Shown here one piece after another: positions 9,273-18,461 of a DNA stretch of 64,000 bases. Under the pieces are notes generated by a model. The model searched no databases. It was not told the DNA's origin and saw only the letters and a list, made by a program, of their open reading frames with translations. The position numbers and the translations under genes are program-made. This DNA is from Leuconostoc inhae (GTDB lineage: Bacteria > Bacillota > Bacilli > Lactobacillales > Lactobacillaceae): contig NZ_BPKW01000004.1 in the NCBI RefSeq assembly GCF_019656015.1, positions 186,001-250,000 of the forward strand, in the 5' to 3' direction. The first letter of the stretch is position 1. The number at the start of each line of letters is the position of its first letter.

Positions 9273-10718
9273 ATGGAAAAAAATTTGAATAAAACAAGTG
9301 TGATGTGGTTTCGTAGAGATTTAAGAATAAATGATAATGTGGCATTATCAGAGGCGATAAAGCATAGTGAACAGGTCATTCTGGTTTTTATTTTAGACCC
9401 AGCGCAAATAATTGAAAAAAGTACAGTTAATCAAAGTGCGTTTTTTGCTAGTGTTCAAAAATTGAAAGATAATTTGACAGATAACAATAGTTATTTGCAT
9501 GTTTTACAAGGTGATCCTATAACCATTTTTGATAAAATTAAAAAGCTATGCCCTAAATGGCAAAACCTTTATTTTAATTTTGACGAACGTGGTTATGGTA
9601 AACAACGAGATGACATAGTCAAAAAATATTGTCGAGAAGTATTAGGGGTTAACCCTCATTCATTTGGAGATTACAATCTACATGAGGCCACTGAAATCAA
9701 AAAAGATAATGGTGATTATTATAAAATGTTTACACCATATTTTAAAAAATGGGTTGAATTAACTAAAAAGCCACCTATTAAAATTAAAATAAACGATGTT
9801 CGTCAAAAAAATATCAGTTTGCCACTTGCAAATTTCGATAATAAGTTGAATCAACTGATTGATAAAAAACATGATTATGCATATATCGATCAAGTTGGTG
9901 AAGTGTCAGCCAATAAAACATTAAAAGAATTTATTCAAACTAAAATAGTTAACTATGAAAAAAATCGCGATATGCCCATGTTGAATGGCACGAGCCATTT
10001 ATCACGATATTTAAGAACCGGTGAAATTTCTATTAGAACAATTTTTGAAGCTGTAAAACAAGCGCCTGATAGTGATGATCGTACGACATTTATAAAAGAA
10101 CTTTGCTGGCGAGATTATTATAATATGATTTATACAATGTATCCTGACCAAAAAACGCATGCTTTACGACCTGAGTTTCAAAATATTATTTGGGAAAATA
10201 ATAAATTAAATTTTGAAAAATGGCAAAAAGGCCAAACTGGATTTCCAATCATTGATGCAGCCATGAGACAGCTGAATCAAACCGGATGGATGCATAACCG
10301 TTTGCGTATGATTGTGGCATCTTTTTTAACAAAAGATTTATTAATTGATTGGCGATGGGGTGAAGCATATTTTCGAGACATGTTAGTTGACTATGATCCA
10401 GCCAGTAACATTGGGGGATGGCAATGGGCAGCATCTACAGGAACAGATAGTGTACCTTATTTTAGAGTATTTAATCCAACGTTACAATCAAAAAAATTTG
10501 ATCCAGAGGGATATTTTATTAAACAATTTGTCCCTGAATTAGCAAACATAAAGGGTGAAAAAATTCATGAGCCAAATTTGCTAACATCAGCTGAACAGAA
10601 ACAATATAATATTGAGTTGTCAGGGACTTACCCCTTGCCAATTGTTAATCATAAAATGGCTAGAACGCGAGCGATAGCTGTTTTTAAAGAAAGTAAGCAT
10701 ATTTTCAACAATGTTTAG
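9273..10718 (+). CDS. phr: Deoxyribodipyrimidine photolyase (class I)
   Basis: 481-residue light-dependent DNA repair enzyme splitting cyclobutane pyrimidine dimers. N-terminal antenna domain starts [15 protein letters not shown]; the FAD domain shows [14 protein letters not shown] (about 240), [34 protein letters not shown] (about 325-345) and the C-terminal [28 protein letters not shown]. These Trp/Asn residues belong to the FAD-binding and electron-transfer core. SD agga precedes ATG 9273. Monocistronic, between two transcription boundaries. Confidence 0.96.
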   Translation: [481 protein letters not shown]

Positions 10719-10895
10719 TAAATTAAAGTATAAACGAATTTTATCAAGCGATAAATACAGGTTAATTACAAAGTGATAAAAAATAAATAGTTATTTAAAA
10801 CAAATATGTTGAGATTGTTGTACTTAGTATGGTAAGTTTAGTGTTGAAACAAGTCTTTTGTGTGCTATTAATAATTTGAAGAAAGTGGTAATTTT

Positions 10896-11540
10896 ATGAA
10901 GGAAAATCATCCAAAAAATAAAAATGAAGTTAATTCAGACGAAGAAGTCTTTGAATCATTTTTTTCAGATGTATTAAAACAAATGCCAATGAAAACATCA
11001 AAAATAATTCAACATACTTTTGATCAATCGAAGACTACAGCTGAAAAAATATTGTTTAATAGTCGACATCAAGTTGAACGAAGTTTTTCAGAATTTCTAG
11101 TTGGTGTAGACGATCAAACGAAAATAAAATGTCATCAAATTATTCATGCAGCAGCACTTAGTGCAGCAATTGTAGGTTGCTCACCAATACCATTTTCGGA
11201 TGCATTTTTACTCGTCCCTATACAGCTCACAATGATGTCTAGATTACATAAATTGTTTGGTCAATCATGGTCGGCAAGCGTTGGGAAAAGCTTGTCTAAA
11301 GAGCTGGTAGTAGTCGGTTTAGGCAGAAGCGCTGTCGGTAATATTATTAAATTTATTCCGGCTGTTGGGACTGTTACAGGTGCTGCAATAAATGCATCTG
11401 TGGCTGTATCTATCACCGAGGCCTTGGGATGGACAACCGTGAAAATGTTAAATGATGGTGAAGATTTATTTGAACAAGCCATGTCTTTTAGAGGCCAATT
11501 TAATATTTTGTTTAAGGCATTGAATAAGTCAAAAAAATAA
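10896..11540 (+). CDS. DUF697 (YcjF-like) membrane-associated protein
   Basis: 214 residues. The N-terminal third is charged and probably helical; residues about 85-195 match the DUF697 pattern: AAALSAAIVGCSPIPFSDAF, then LVVVGLGRSAVGNIIKFIPAVG, then GAAINASVAVSITEALGW. Two or three weak hydrophobic segments. In many bacteria this domain is fused to a GTPase; no GTPase domain is present here. Function unknown. Preceded by a 177-nt gap with no other feature I can support. Confidence 0.8.
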   Translation: MKENHPKNKNEVNSDEEVFESFFSDVLKQMPMKTSKIIQHTFDQSKTTAEKILFNSRHQVERSFSEFLVGVDDQTKIKCHQIIHAAALSAAIVGCSPIPFSDAFLLVPIQLTMMSRLHKLFGQSWSASVGKSLSKELVVVGLGRSAVGNIIKFIPAVGTVTGAAINASVAVSITEALGWTTVKMLNDGEDLFEQAMSFRGQFNILFKALNKSKK

Positions 11541-11717
11541 ATAATTAACAGCATTGCTTTGTTAATGTATCCAAAGCTCCTAAAAAGCGCATCATTATTT
11601 TTATATGATAAACGTAATAATTAATAAATATAGTTGTCTATTTAACGGTTTAATTTTATATTAGACTGTTTTTTTTAATGTTTAAAATTAAAAATGAAAT
11701 ATATTTCTATATAAATA

Positions 11718-11746
11718 TGGACATATGTTCATTTTAATGTTATAAC
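11718..11746 (+). promoter_or_regulatory. Promoter of the FucP-type sugar operon with overlapping palindrome
   Basis: TGGACA (11718-11723), 17-nt spacer, TATAAC (11741-11746). The -35 box is part of the palindrome TGGACATATGTTCA (11718-11731), of the form TGnAC-ATAT-GTnCA. This fits an operator for the operon's own SorC-family regulator (inference). Rest of the 260-nt gap is AT-rich without other signals. Confidence 0.65.
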
Positions 11747-11755
11747 TATCTTTGA

Positions 11756-11769
11756 TGTAAGCGTTATCA
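11756..11769 (+). promoter_or_regulatory. cre site (CcpA) for the sugar operon
   Basis: TGTAAGCGTTATCA matches the catabolite-responsive element consensus TGWAANCGNTNWCA at every position. It sits just downstream of the predicted -10 box, the position where CcpA represses. Supports glucose repression of the following sugar genes. Confidence 0.8.
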
Positions 11770-11800
11770 TTTTAAGCTTTGGTATTGAAAGGAAAAAATA

Positions 11801-13157
11801 ATGGAACAGAATAAATCACATCGTTTTGAGTTTGTAAAATTTCGTGGTAGGGAACTAGACAATGGGTACGTGAATAAAACACCAATTGTTCAGTTTGTCC
11901 TTGTATCATTGCTGTTTCCTATGTGGGGCGCAGCTGCTAGTTTAAATGATATTTTAATTACGCAATTTAAAACAATATTTAATTTGAGTAATTTTGCATC
12001 TGCGTATGTTCAAAGTGCCTTTTTTTTTAGGATATTTTATTATGGCCATACCTGCTTCATATTTAATTAAAAGGACGTCGTATAAATTTACAATCATTGT
12101 TGGTCTTGGATTATACTTGATTGGTAGCGCATTGTTTTTCCCCGCATCAGCATCAGCGACATATGGTTTTTTTCTCATTGCTTTATTTGTTCTGGCAACA
12201 GGACTAAGTTTAATTGAAACTTCTGCAGATACGTACTCCGCATTACTAGGACCTGAACGCGGGCGAACCTTGAGATTGAATATCTCACAAACATTTTTAC
12301 CAATTGGTTCTATTGCAGGCATTTTGTTGGGAAAGTATCTAATTTTCACGAATGGAAATAATCTAGAAACACAGCTTAAAGGTTTAAGCGGCACTGTTAA
12401 AATAGCTTTTGGAGAAAACGCACTGAGAAAAACGTTACTACCGTATCGTTACATGATAATGGTACTTATGATAATGATTATAATTTTCTTAATTGTTCAA
12501 TTTCCTAAAAGCAAACCGAAGCAATCTAATATTGCTGCGCATGAAAATCTTTGGGAAACAATTACTAATTTATTAAAAAACAAAGATTTTTGTTATGGCT
12601 TATTTACTGAATTTATGTATGTTGGCTTGCAAGTGTCTGTGTGGTCGTTTACTATACGGTTAGCTTTAACATTAAATACTCACCTGAACGAACGCAATGC
12701 TTCTAACTTTGTCATCTATAGCTATATTGCCTTTTTCTTAGGACGAGTGATTGCTGACTATTTGATGCGAAAAATTCCCCATTTGAAAGTATTGCTCGGA
12801 TATTCTATTCTAGGATTTATTGCGATTGCATATATGTTAATTGATAGGAGTTTCAATGGCGTGTATATTGCAATACTCGTTTCTGGTTTAATGGGTCCAG
12901 GGTATGCAACAATATATACAGAAACACTTGGGTTTATCAAAAATCCACAACAAACCGAAACGGCAGGAGCTATGATTGTCATGATGGTAATTGGTGGGGC
13001 ATTTTGGCCTTTGATCCAAGGTTGGTTAGCTGATTTCACTGGATCAATGTCACTGTCTTTCTCTGTTCACTTACTCACTTTTGGCGCTATGATATTGTTT
13101 GCTTATCATTATATTAAGCACCCAGTTAATCATAAGTTGAGAGGTGATAAACAATGA
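11801..13157 (+). pseudogene. FucP-type sugar:H+ symporter, frameshifted
   Basis: Major facilitator of the L-fucose:H+ symporter group, about 451 residues if the frame is restored. The first frame (11801-12070) gives 'IVQFVLVSLLFPMWGAAASL...SAYVQSAFF' and then goes wrong; the second frame (open from 11994) continues 'FLGYFIMAIPASYLIKR'. The break is in a run of nine T (12020-12028): eight T would read straight through as SAFFLGYFIMA. Start ATG 11801 has SD gaaagga. Either inactivated, phase-variable, rescued by transcriptional slippage, or a homopolymer sequencing error. The substrate is unknown. Confidence 0.88.
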
Positions 13158-14185
13158 CAGTATGTATTGAATTACATCACTATTTCTTTTCCGAAAAAGA
13201 GTCTGTTTTAGTGAAAAATCATGAATTTACAGTGAGTACGTTTAAATATTCTTCTAATGTTGAGGGATTAAAAATAGTCAATTCAAGAGGATACCTAATA
13301 GTGCTTCCTTTTGAAGGCTTAATGATTTGGGATGCAATATTTGATAATTTAAATTTAAAAATGAAAAACACTTTTAAACAACCACGTAATGGAAAAAGTA
13401 TTGTTGACTCATATGGTTCTTTTCAATTTCATTCAGGATTACTAGCTAATGGGAATCCAAGCTCAGAAGATACACATCAAGCCCATGGCGAATTTCCTTT
13501 GTCAATCATGGATAGTTCAAGTTTAGAAATTACTGAAAATAAAATTACTGTTAAAAGCCAAAAAGAGTATATTAAAGGATTTGGGGCGCATTATTTTGCC
13601 GAACCAGCAGTTACTATAACTAAAGGAAGCGCATTATTTGATATAGAAATGACAGTAAAAAATTTGTCGAATTTTGACAAAATGCCACTACAATATATGG
13701 TACATTTAAATTATAATTTTATAGAACATGCTGAAATTTTTCAAAATATTCCTGATAATGTTTTCAATTTAAGATTGTCTGTCCCTAGTCACATTCATCC
13801 AACCGCTGAATGGCTGAACTATACATCTGAATTAAAACAAAATAAAATCCTTGTTAATAAATTAAACGATGTTAAATATTTTTATCCAGAAATAGTTTAC
13901 TTTGCTGATAGATTAGATAAAATAACTGAGATAGCTAATTTTAATATGACCATGAATGGTCATGTGGTTAAAGTGGCATTCAATACAACGGATTTTCCTT
14001 ATGTAACAAGATGGTTGATGTATAATTCTGATTTTCAGGTAGCAGCTTTTGCTTTGCCCGCAACCAGTCGTTCCGAAGGATATACACAAGCAAAAAATAT
14101 GGGTAGTTTAATTTTCTTGAAGCCACACGAAAGTCGTTATTTTAAAGTAACAACAGGATTAGAAAATAAAATGGAGGTTGAATAA
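13154..14185 (+). CDS. DUF4432 aldose-1-epimerase-like protein
   Basis: 343 residues, galactose-mutarotase-like beta-sandwich family DUF4432 ('aldose 1-epimerase family protein'). Seen: 'GLKIVNSRGYLIVLPFEGLMIWDA' near 38-60, 'HGEFPLSIM' near 115, 'EPAVTITKGSALFDIEMTVKN' near 150, and HLNYNF near 183 containing the likely active-site His region. Its ATG overlaps the transporter's TGA (ATGA). Position between symporter and kinase suggests anomer interconversion of the imported sugar (inference). Intact. Confidence 0.8.
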   Translation: MTVCIELHHYFFSEKESVLVKNHEFTVSTFKYSSNVEGLKIVNSRGYLIVLPFEGLMIWDAIFDNLNLKMKNTFKQPRNGKSIVDSYGSFQFHSGLLANGNPSSEDTHQAHGEFPLSIMDSSSLEITENKITVKSQKEYIKGFGAHYFAEPAVTITKGSALFDIEMTVKNLSNFDKMPLQYMVHLNYNFIEHAEIFQNIPDNVFNLRLSVPSHIHPTAEWLNYTSELKQNKILVNKLNDVKYFYPEIVYFADRLDKITEIANFNMTMNGHVVKVAFNTTDFPYVTRWLMYNSDFQVAAFALPATSRSEGYTQAKNMGSLIFLKPHESRYFKVTTGLENKMEVE

Positions 14186-14189
14186 GACA

Positions 14190-15702
14190 ATGACTAAATA
14201 TATTTTAGGGATAGATATTGGTACATCTGGAACGAAAGCAATGCTTTTGACTACTTCGGGAGAAGTAGTGGCACAAAAGAAAGATAGTTATTCTTTTGAT
14301 ACACCTTGTCCAGGATGGGCATTCAGCCAATGCTATAGATTGGCTGAATGCTGTTACTTCATTAATTCGAACACTTTCTTCACATGTAGATGATGCAGAT
14401 ATTGTTGCCATTGGGATAGATGGCCTTTATGGCGGATCAGGAATTCCAGTTGATGCGAATGGTAAAGTACTTGGATCAGCACTAATTTGGATGGATAGGA
14501 GAGCAACAAAAGAGACTAATGATGTGAAAAAATTAGTCTCTAATTCTGAATTAATATCAGTAACAGCCAATGGATCAGATCCATATTATGGTTATACTAA
14601 ATTGATGTGGTTAAAAAATAATAAACCTGAACTTTACGCGAAAACTGATAAATTTTTACCTCCTGAGTCGTATGTAATTTCCGAATTAACTGGTGAAGTG
14701 AGTATTAATTATTCTGCTGCAGGTAATCTTGGTGGTGTGTTCGATATTAATAAAAATACATGGTCACCAAATTTAATAAAAAAATTAGGATTAGACATTA
14801 ATAAATTGCCTGAAAAATTTGTGACAAGTACTGAACCTGCAGGTTATATTTTGAAAAGTTGGGCAGAACGTTTAGGATTAAATACTGGTACACCAGTATT
14901 TAATACGGGTGTTGATGTAGGCCCTGCTACTGTAGGGACTGGTATTTTAGAGCCTGGGAAAGTGACTGTTGCTTTAGGAACTTCTATGAATGCTGCTTTG
15001 GTTACAAAAACACCTCAAATAAATAAGGATTTGATTATCTGGCCATACGCTTATAAACCTAGAGACTACTATTATAATTTTGCAGGTGCGAATACTGCTG
15101 GAGCAATAATAGCTTGGTTTGTGAAAGAATTTTCTGAAGAACTTGATGAAAATAGTGGGCCTGCAGTTCTTGATTCTCAAAGCCAAAATATACCTGTTGG
15201 CAGCCACGGTCTACTAGTTCTTCCTTTTTTCATGGGAGAACGTAGTCCTTTATGGGATTCTGATGTGCGTGGAACAATTTTAGGCATTTCTTTGAAAACG
15301 ACTAAATATGAGTTATATAATGCATTTCAGGAGGCTATTGCCTATTCAGTTCGGCAAAGTGTTGAACAATTTGGAACAGATATCGGTGATACTATTACGC
15401 TTGTTGGTGGAGTGAGTTCTTCATCCAAAATGGTTCAAATGATAGCTGACGTGACTGGTAAAATAATATTGACAACAAATTCTGGTGGTGAGGCTAACCT
15501 GGGAAGTGCTATTTTGGCAGGAATTGGCATCAAAGCAGTTGATGCTAAAAATGTTTCTAAATGGATTAAAATTGATAAAAAAATTTTTCCTAATCAGCAT
15601 AAGCATGAATTGTACAATAAGTACTTTATGATGTATAAAAAAGCATATAATAGTACTAGTGGATTTTATCATGATTTTTCTAAAATACAGGCTAACAAAT
15701 AA
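14190..15702 (+). pseudogene. FGGY-family carbohydrate kinase, frameshifted
   Basis: Sugar kinase of the xylulokinase/gluconokinase superfamily, about 503 residues after correction. N-terminal phosphate-binding GIDIGTSGTKAML is in one frame (ATG 14190); from about 14323 the reading continues one frame later as 'AIDWLNAVTSLIR' and on through GLYGGSG, GVDVGPATVGTG and the C-terminal GGVSSSSKMVQMIADVTG. Removing one C at 14327/14328 gives GWAFSNAIDWLNAV, exactly the family spacing of the GWAEQxPEDWW motif. The extra base lies in an 11-bp perfect inverted repeat. An ATG at 14178-frame TTG start is less likely. Confidence 0.88.
14321..14349. repeat. Perfect inverted repeat at the kinase frameshift
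   Basis: ATTCAGCCAAT (14321-14331), 7-nt loop, ATTGGCTGAAT (14339-14349). Both arms are inside the coding sequence and the left arm contains the surplus C. Confidence 0.95.
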
Positions 15703-15733
15703 TATTTTATAATTTAAAAAGGATGTAGAGTTT

Positions 15734-16693
15734 ATTATTAATCGACGAGAACAAATGCTGCGTATAGCGCGTCTATATTATATTGAAGGTCTAGAACAAA
15801 ATCAAATTGCCAAAAAAGAAGGGATTTCTAGACCTACAGTGTCCAGACTTTTGGCGACTGCGAGAGAAAGCGGATTTGTTTCAATACGTGTCAATGATGA
15901 CGTGCGTGATTCACAAGTTCTTGCAGAACAGCTTGAAACTATATATTCCCATATTAAATTTAATGTCATATCTACCGCACAAGATGATAATAAAATAAAA
16001 AGTGAAAAAGTTGCAATAGCAACAGCCACATATTTACACAAATTGATTAAAAATGGGGACATTATTGGTATAGGAACTGGTAGAGAAATTCATGAAGTTG
16101 CCAAACAACTGAATGTTAAGAATGTTAAGGATGTTGAAATATTACCACTAACTGGCATATTTACTAGTCAAGAGTATCGACAATTTGACGCTGAAATTGC
16201 CACGCTATTTTCGAAAGCCTATAATACTGCTGCTCAACTATTACCTTTGCCTATTGTTTTTGATGAATTAACAACTAAATTAATAGTAGAAAATGAAAAA
16301 CAAATTCGTTATTTAGAAAAGTTAGCAAGAGTAGCAAATATTATCGTTTTTACTGTTAATGACCTAAAAAATAGTGCATTATTGCATAATTCAACTTATA
16401 TATCTGAAAAAGAAAAACAAAATATAGAGTATGAAGCAGTCGGCGAAGTCTTAGCTCATTTTATTGGTAGCAATGGTGAAGCTGTCAGTCAAGATTTGGA
16501 TAGTAGAACTGTGTCTTTACCCCTAGAAAATATTGGTTATAAAGAAAATTCTATATTAATTATTGACGATGTGTCACAAGTGTCTACTGCTCATATATTA
16601 TTAAAGTGTAACCTAGTTAGTCAAATGTTTATTGATCAGCAAACTGCTCAAACACTTTTAGAGTTTGAACTTAAAACAAAATTGAAGTCATAA
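15734..16693 (+). CDS. SorC-family transcriptional regulator
   Basis: Sugar-responsive regulator: N-terminal HTH 'GLEQNQIAKKEGISRPTVSRLL' (about 17-38) and a C-terminal sugar-phosphate-binding domain with GDIIGIGTGREI (about 97), VEILPLTG and the late SLPLENIG. From ATG 15755 it has 312 residues, but homologous proteins normally have a few residues before QMLRIARLYY; ATT at 15734 would give INRREQ-ML and stands 10 nt from SD aaaagga. I give that as the likely start with doubt. Last gene of the operon; probably binds the palindrome at 11718. Confidence 0.85.
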   Translation: MINRREQMLRIARLYYIEGLEQNQIAKKEGISRPTVSRLLATARESGFVSIRVNDDVRDSQVLAEQLETIYSHIKFNVISTAQDDNKIKSEKVAIATATYLHKLIKNGDIIGIGTGREIHEVAKQLNVKNVKDVEILPLTGIFTSQEYRQFDAEIATLFSKAYNTAAQLLPLPIVFDELTTKLIVENEKQIRYLEKLARVANIIVFTVNDLKNSALLHNSTYISEKEKQNIEYEAVGEVLAHFIGSNGEAVSQDLDSRTVSLPLENIGYKENSILIIDDVSQVSTAHILLKCNLVSQMFIDQQTAQTLLEFELKTKLKS

Positions 16694-16861
16694 GATTAAC
16701 TGTAAATTGCCAATATTTTAAGACTTCATCTTTAGGTCGCAGTAGTAGTTAAACAATTTAAACATAAGTGATTTGCTGTTCTTAATCTATACTTAGTCAG
16801 TATAGCAGAGCTTGTAGCTTGATTAATAATGATTTTTAACTCATAGTCATAAAAAATCTAA

Positions 16862-16906
16862 AATAAAATGCGTTTGCGATATGTTATATCGCAAACGCAT
16901 TTTATT
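16862..16906. terminator. Bidirectional terminator
   Basis: Perfect 21-bp inverted repeat (16862-16882 / 16886-16906) around a 3-nt loop, starting AATAAAATGCG and ending CGCATTTTATT, between convergent genes. Serves both the SorC gene and the permease. The remaining gap sequence from 16694 has only a small 7-bp hairpin (CTATACT/AGTATAG, about 16786-16804). Confidence 0.9.
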
Positions 16907-16931
16907 AGTTGCTGTTGTAGATTATTTTTAA

Positions 16932-18335
16932 TTACACATCAGTCTCCACGTTTGCAAACTTACGGTGAGCTAAATAACCAAAAACAATGGTAAATATGAC
17001 AGCACCAATTGCAGATACGCGAGAATCTGATTGAAAAAATAGACTGATATAAATAGCGATAAAAAATAGTAGTGTCAACGGACTGGTAAATTTATACCCT
17101 GGCATTGTAAAGCCATCTGGCAAGTAATCATTTGATTCACGGAATTTGCGATGGGCATACATTGTCATGGCATAAACGATGATATACATGTTTGATGAAA
17201 TCGCTGTGATGAAACCAAATGCTGAAGTGATTTGTGGTATCGCGTTAATAACAGGTGATAGTAATACTAAAATGGCGGTCAAAATAATAGCATTGGCAGG
17301 CACACCGTGTGTTGAAATTTTGCTGAAGTGCGACATAATTGGCGTATTAGAATCTTCTGCCAATTGATAAAAATGACGACCTGCAGAATATATTGCCGAA
17401 TTTAAAGCTGATGCAGCAGATGTCAAGACTACGAAGTTAATAATGACAGCAGCGGCTCTTAGGCCTGCTAGTTGAAAGACCATAACAAAGGGACTTTGAT
17501 CTGGTGTTTTTGCAATAACATGCCAGTTGATAATTGACATAATAATAGTCATTGCACCTAAATAAAATATTAAAATACGAATAATAATCGTGTTAATGGC
17601 TTTTGGCAAGACTTCACGTGGATTTTGTGTTTCAGCTGTTGTGATACCAACAAATTCCATACCTTGAAAGGCGAAGAAAACCATAGGGAAGGCGGCAAAA
17701 AACATACCTGGGCCATTGGGGAACATTGAGAAGTTATGTGTAATGTTGCTAAATGAAGCAATGGTATGGCCACCTGAAGCAGGTGCCTGAAAACCAGTGA
17801 AAATTAAAACTAATCCAGTCAAAATCATTGCGACGATTGCAATAATTTTAATCATTGCAAACCAATATTCTGTTTCACCAAAAATTTTAACGGCAACCAG
17901 ATTAATTAGCGTTAAAACTGCCAGAAAAGCGATTTGAATAATCCAAGTTTGCCAATGCGGAAACCAAAATTTAACATAGGTTGAAACGGCGGTTAATTCA
18001 GCCATTGCAACGAAAACTAAACCAATCCAATATGACCAACCCGCGAAATAACCAGCGCTAGGGCTAACATACTTGCTGATGAAAGAAACGAAAGTATGCT
18101 GAGAAGGATCGGCATATAACATTTCTCCGATACCACGCATCATGAGAAAGAAAAAGGCCCCTAAAACAGCATAAACAATTAAAATTGAAGGACCGGTACG
18201 AGAAATAGAATTACCGGCACCTAAAAAAAGTCCAGTTCCAATGGTACCACCAATGGCAATCATTTGGATATGCTTCTTTTTGAGACCACGTTTAGTACCG
18301 TCTGCGTTTGTAGCTATATTTGTATATTCTTTCAT
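16932..18335 (-). CDS. Amino-acid permease (APC superfamily)
   Basis: 467-residue integral membrane transporter with 12 predicted helices. N-terminal 'IGGTIGTGLFLGAG' (helix 1 unwound region), 'GRNIGEM'-like RGIGEMLYADPSQHTF and 'FFAFQGMEFVGITTAETQNPREVLPKAI' place it in the AAT amino-acid:proton symporter group; substrate undetermined. The frame is open 6 codons further (TTG 18353), but that would include the SD (gggagg); ATG 18335 with 9-nt spacing is better. A palindromic operator shared with the pucR region lies about 110 nt upstream (18446-18458). Confidence 0.9.
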   Translation of the reverse strand: MKEYTNIATNADGTKRGLKKKHIQMIAIGGTIGTGLFLGAGNSISRTGPSILIVYAVLGAFFFLMMRGIGEMLYADPSQHTFVSFISKYVSPSAGYFAGWSYWIGLVFVAMAELTAVSTYVKFWFPHWQTWIIQIAFLAVLTLINLVAVKIFGETEYWFAMIKIIAIVAMILTGLVLIFTGFQAPASGGHTIASFSNITHNFSMFPNGPGMFFAAFPMVFFAFQGMEFVGITTAETQNPREVLPKAINTIIIRILIFYLGAMTIIMSIINWHVIAKTPDQSPFVMVFQLAGLRAAAVIINFVVLTSAASALNSAIYSAGRHFYQLAEDSNTPIMSHFSKISTHGVPANAIILTAILVLLSPVINAIPQITSAFGFITAISSNMYIIVYAMTMYAHRKFRESNDYLPDGFTMPGYKFTSPLTLLFFIAIYISLFFQSDSRVSAIGAVIFTIVFGYLAHRKFANVETDV

Positions 18336-18445
18336 AATAAATGAACCTCCCAAGTTGTGAGGACTATTAAAATAGTCGTTGAAACTATATTATCATTTTA
18401 ATCATCAATTACTCATTTAATAAATACAAAAAATATTTTTAATTT

Positions 18446-18458
18446 GTGCATTATGCAC
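18446..18458. promoter_or_regulatory. Palindromic operator, copy 1 (permease side)
   Basis: GTGCATTATGCAC at the core of the longer inverted repeat AATTTGTGCA-TTA-TGCACAAATT (18441-18463). It lies between the pucR stop and the permease start, in the permease promoter region. Shares the GTnC-N5-GnAC pattern with 20050-20062 and 20081-20093. Confidence 0.65.
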
Positions 18459-18461
18459 AAA

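Noticed and set aside
9273-10718. Cryptochrome instead of photolyase
   Set aside because: The sequence retains class I photolyase residues around FAD and the active-site motifs, without the C-terminal extension of cryptochromes.
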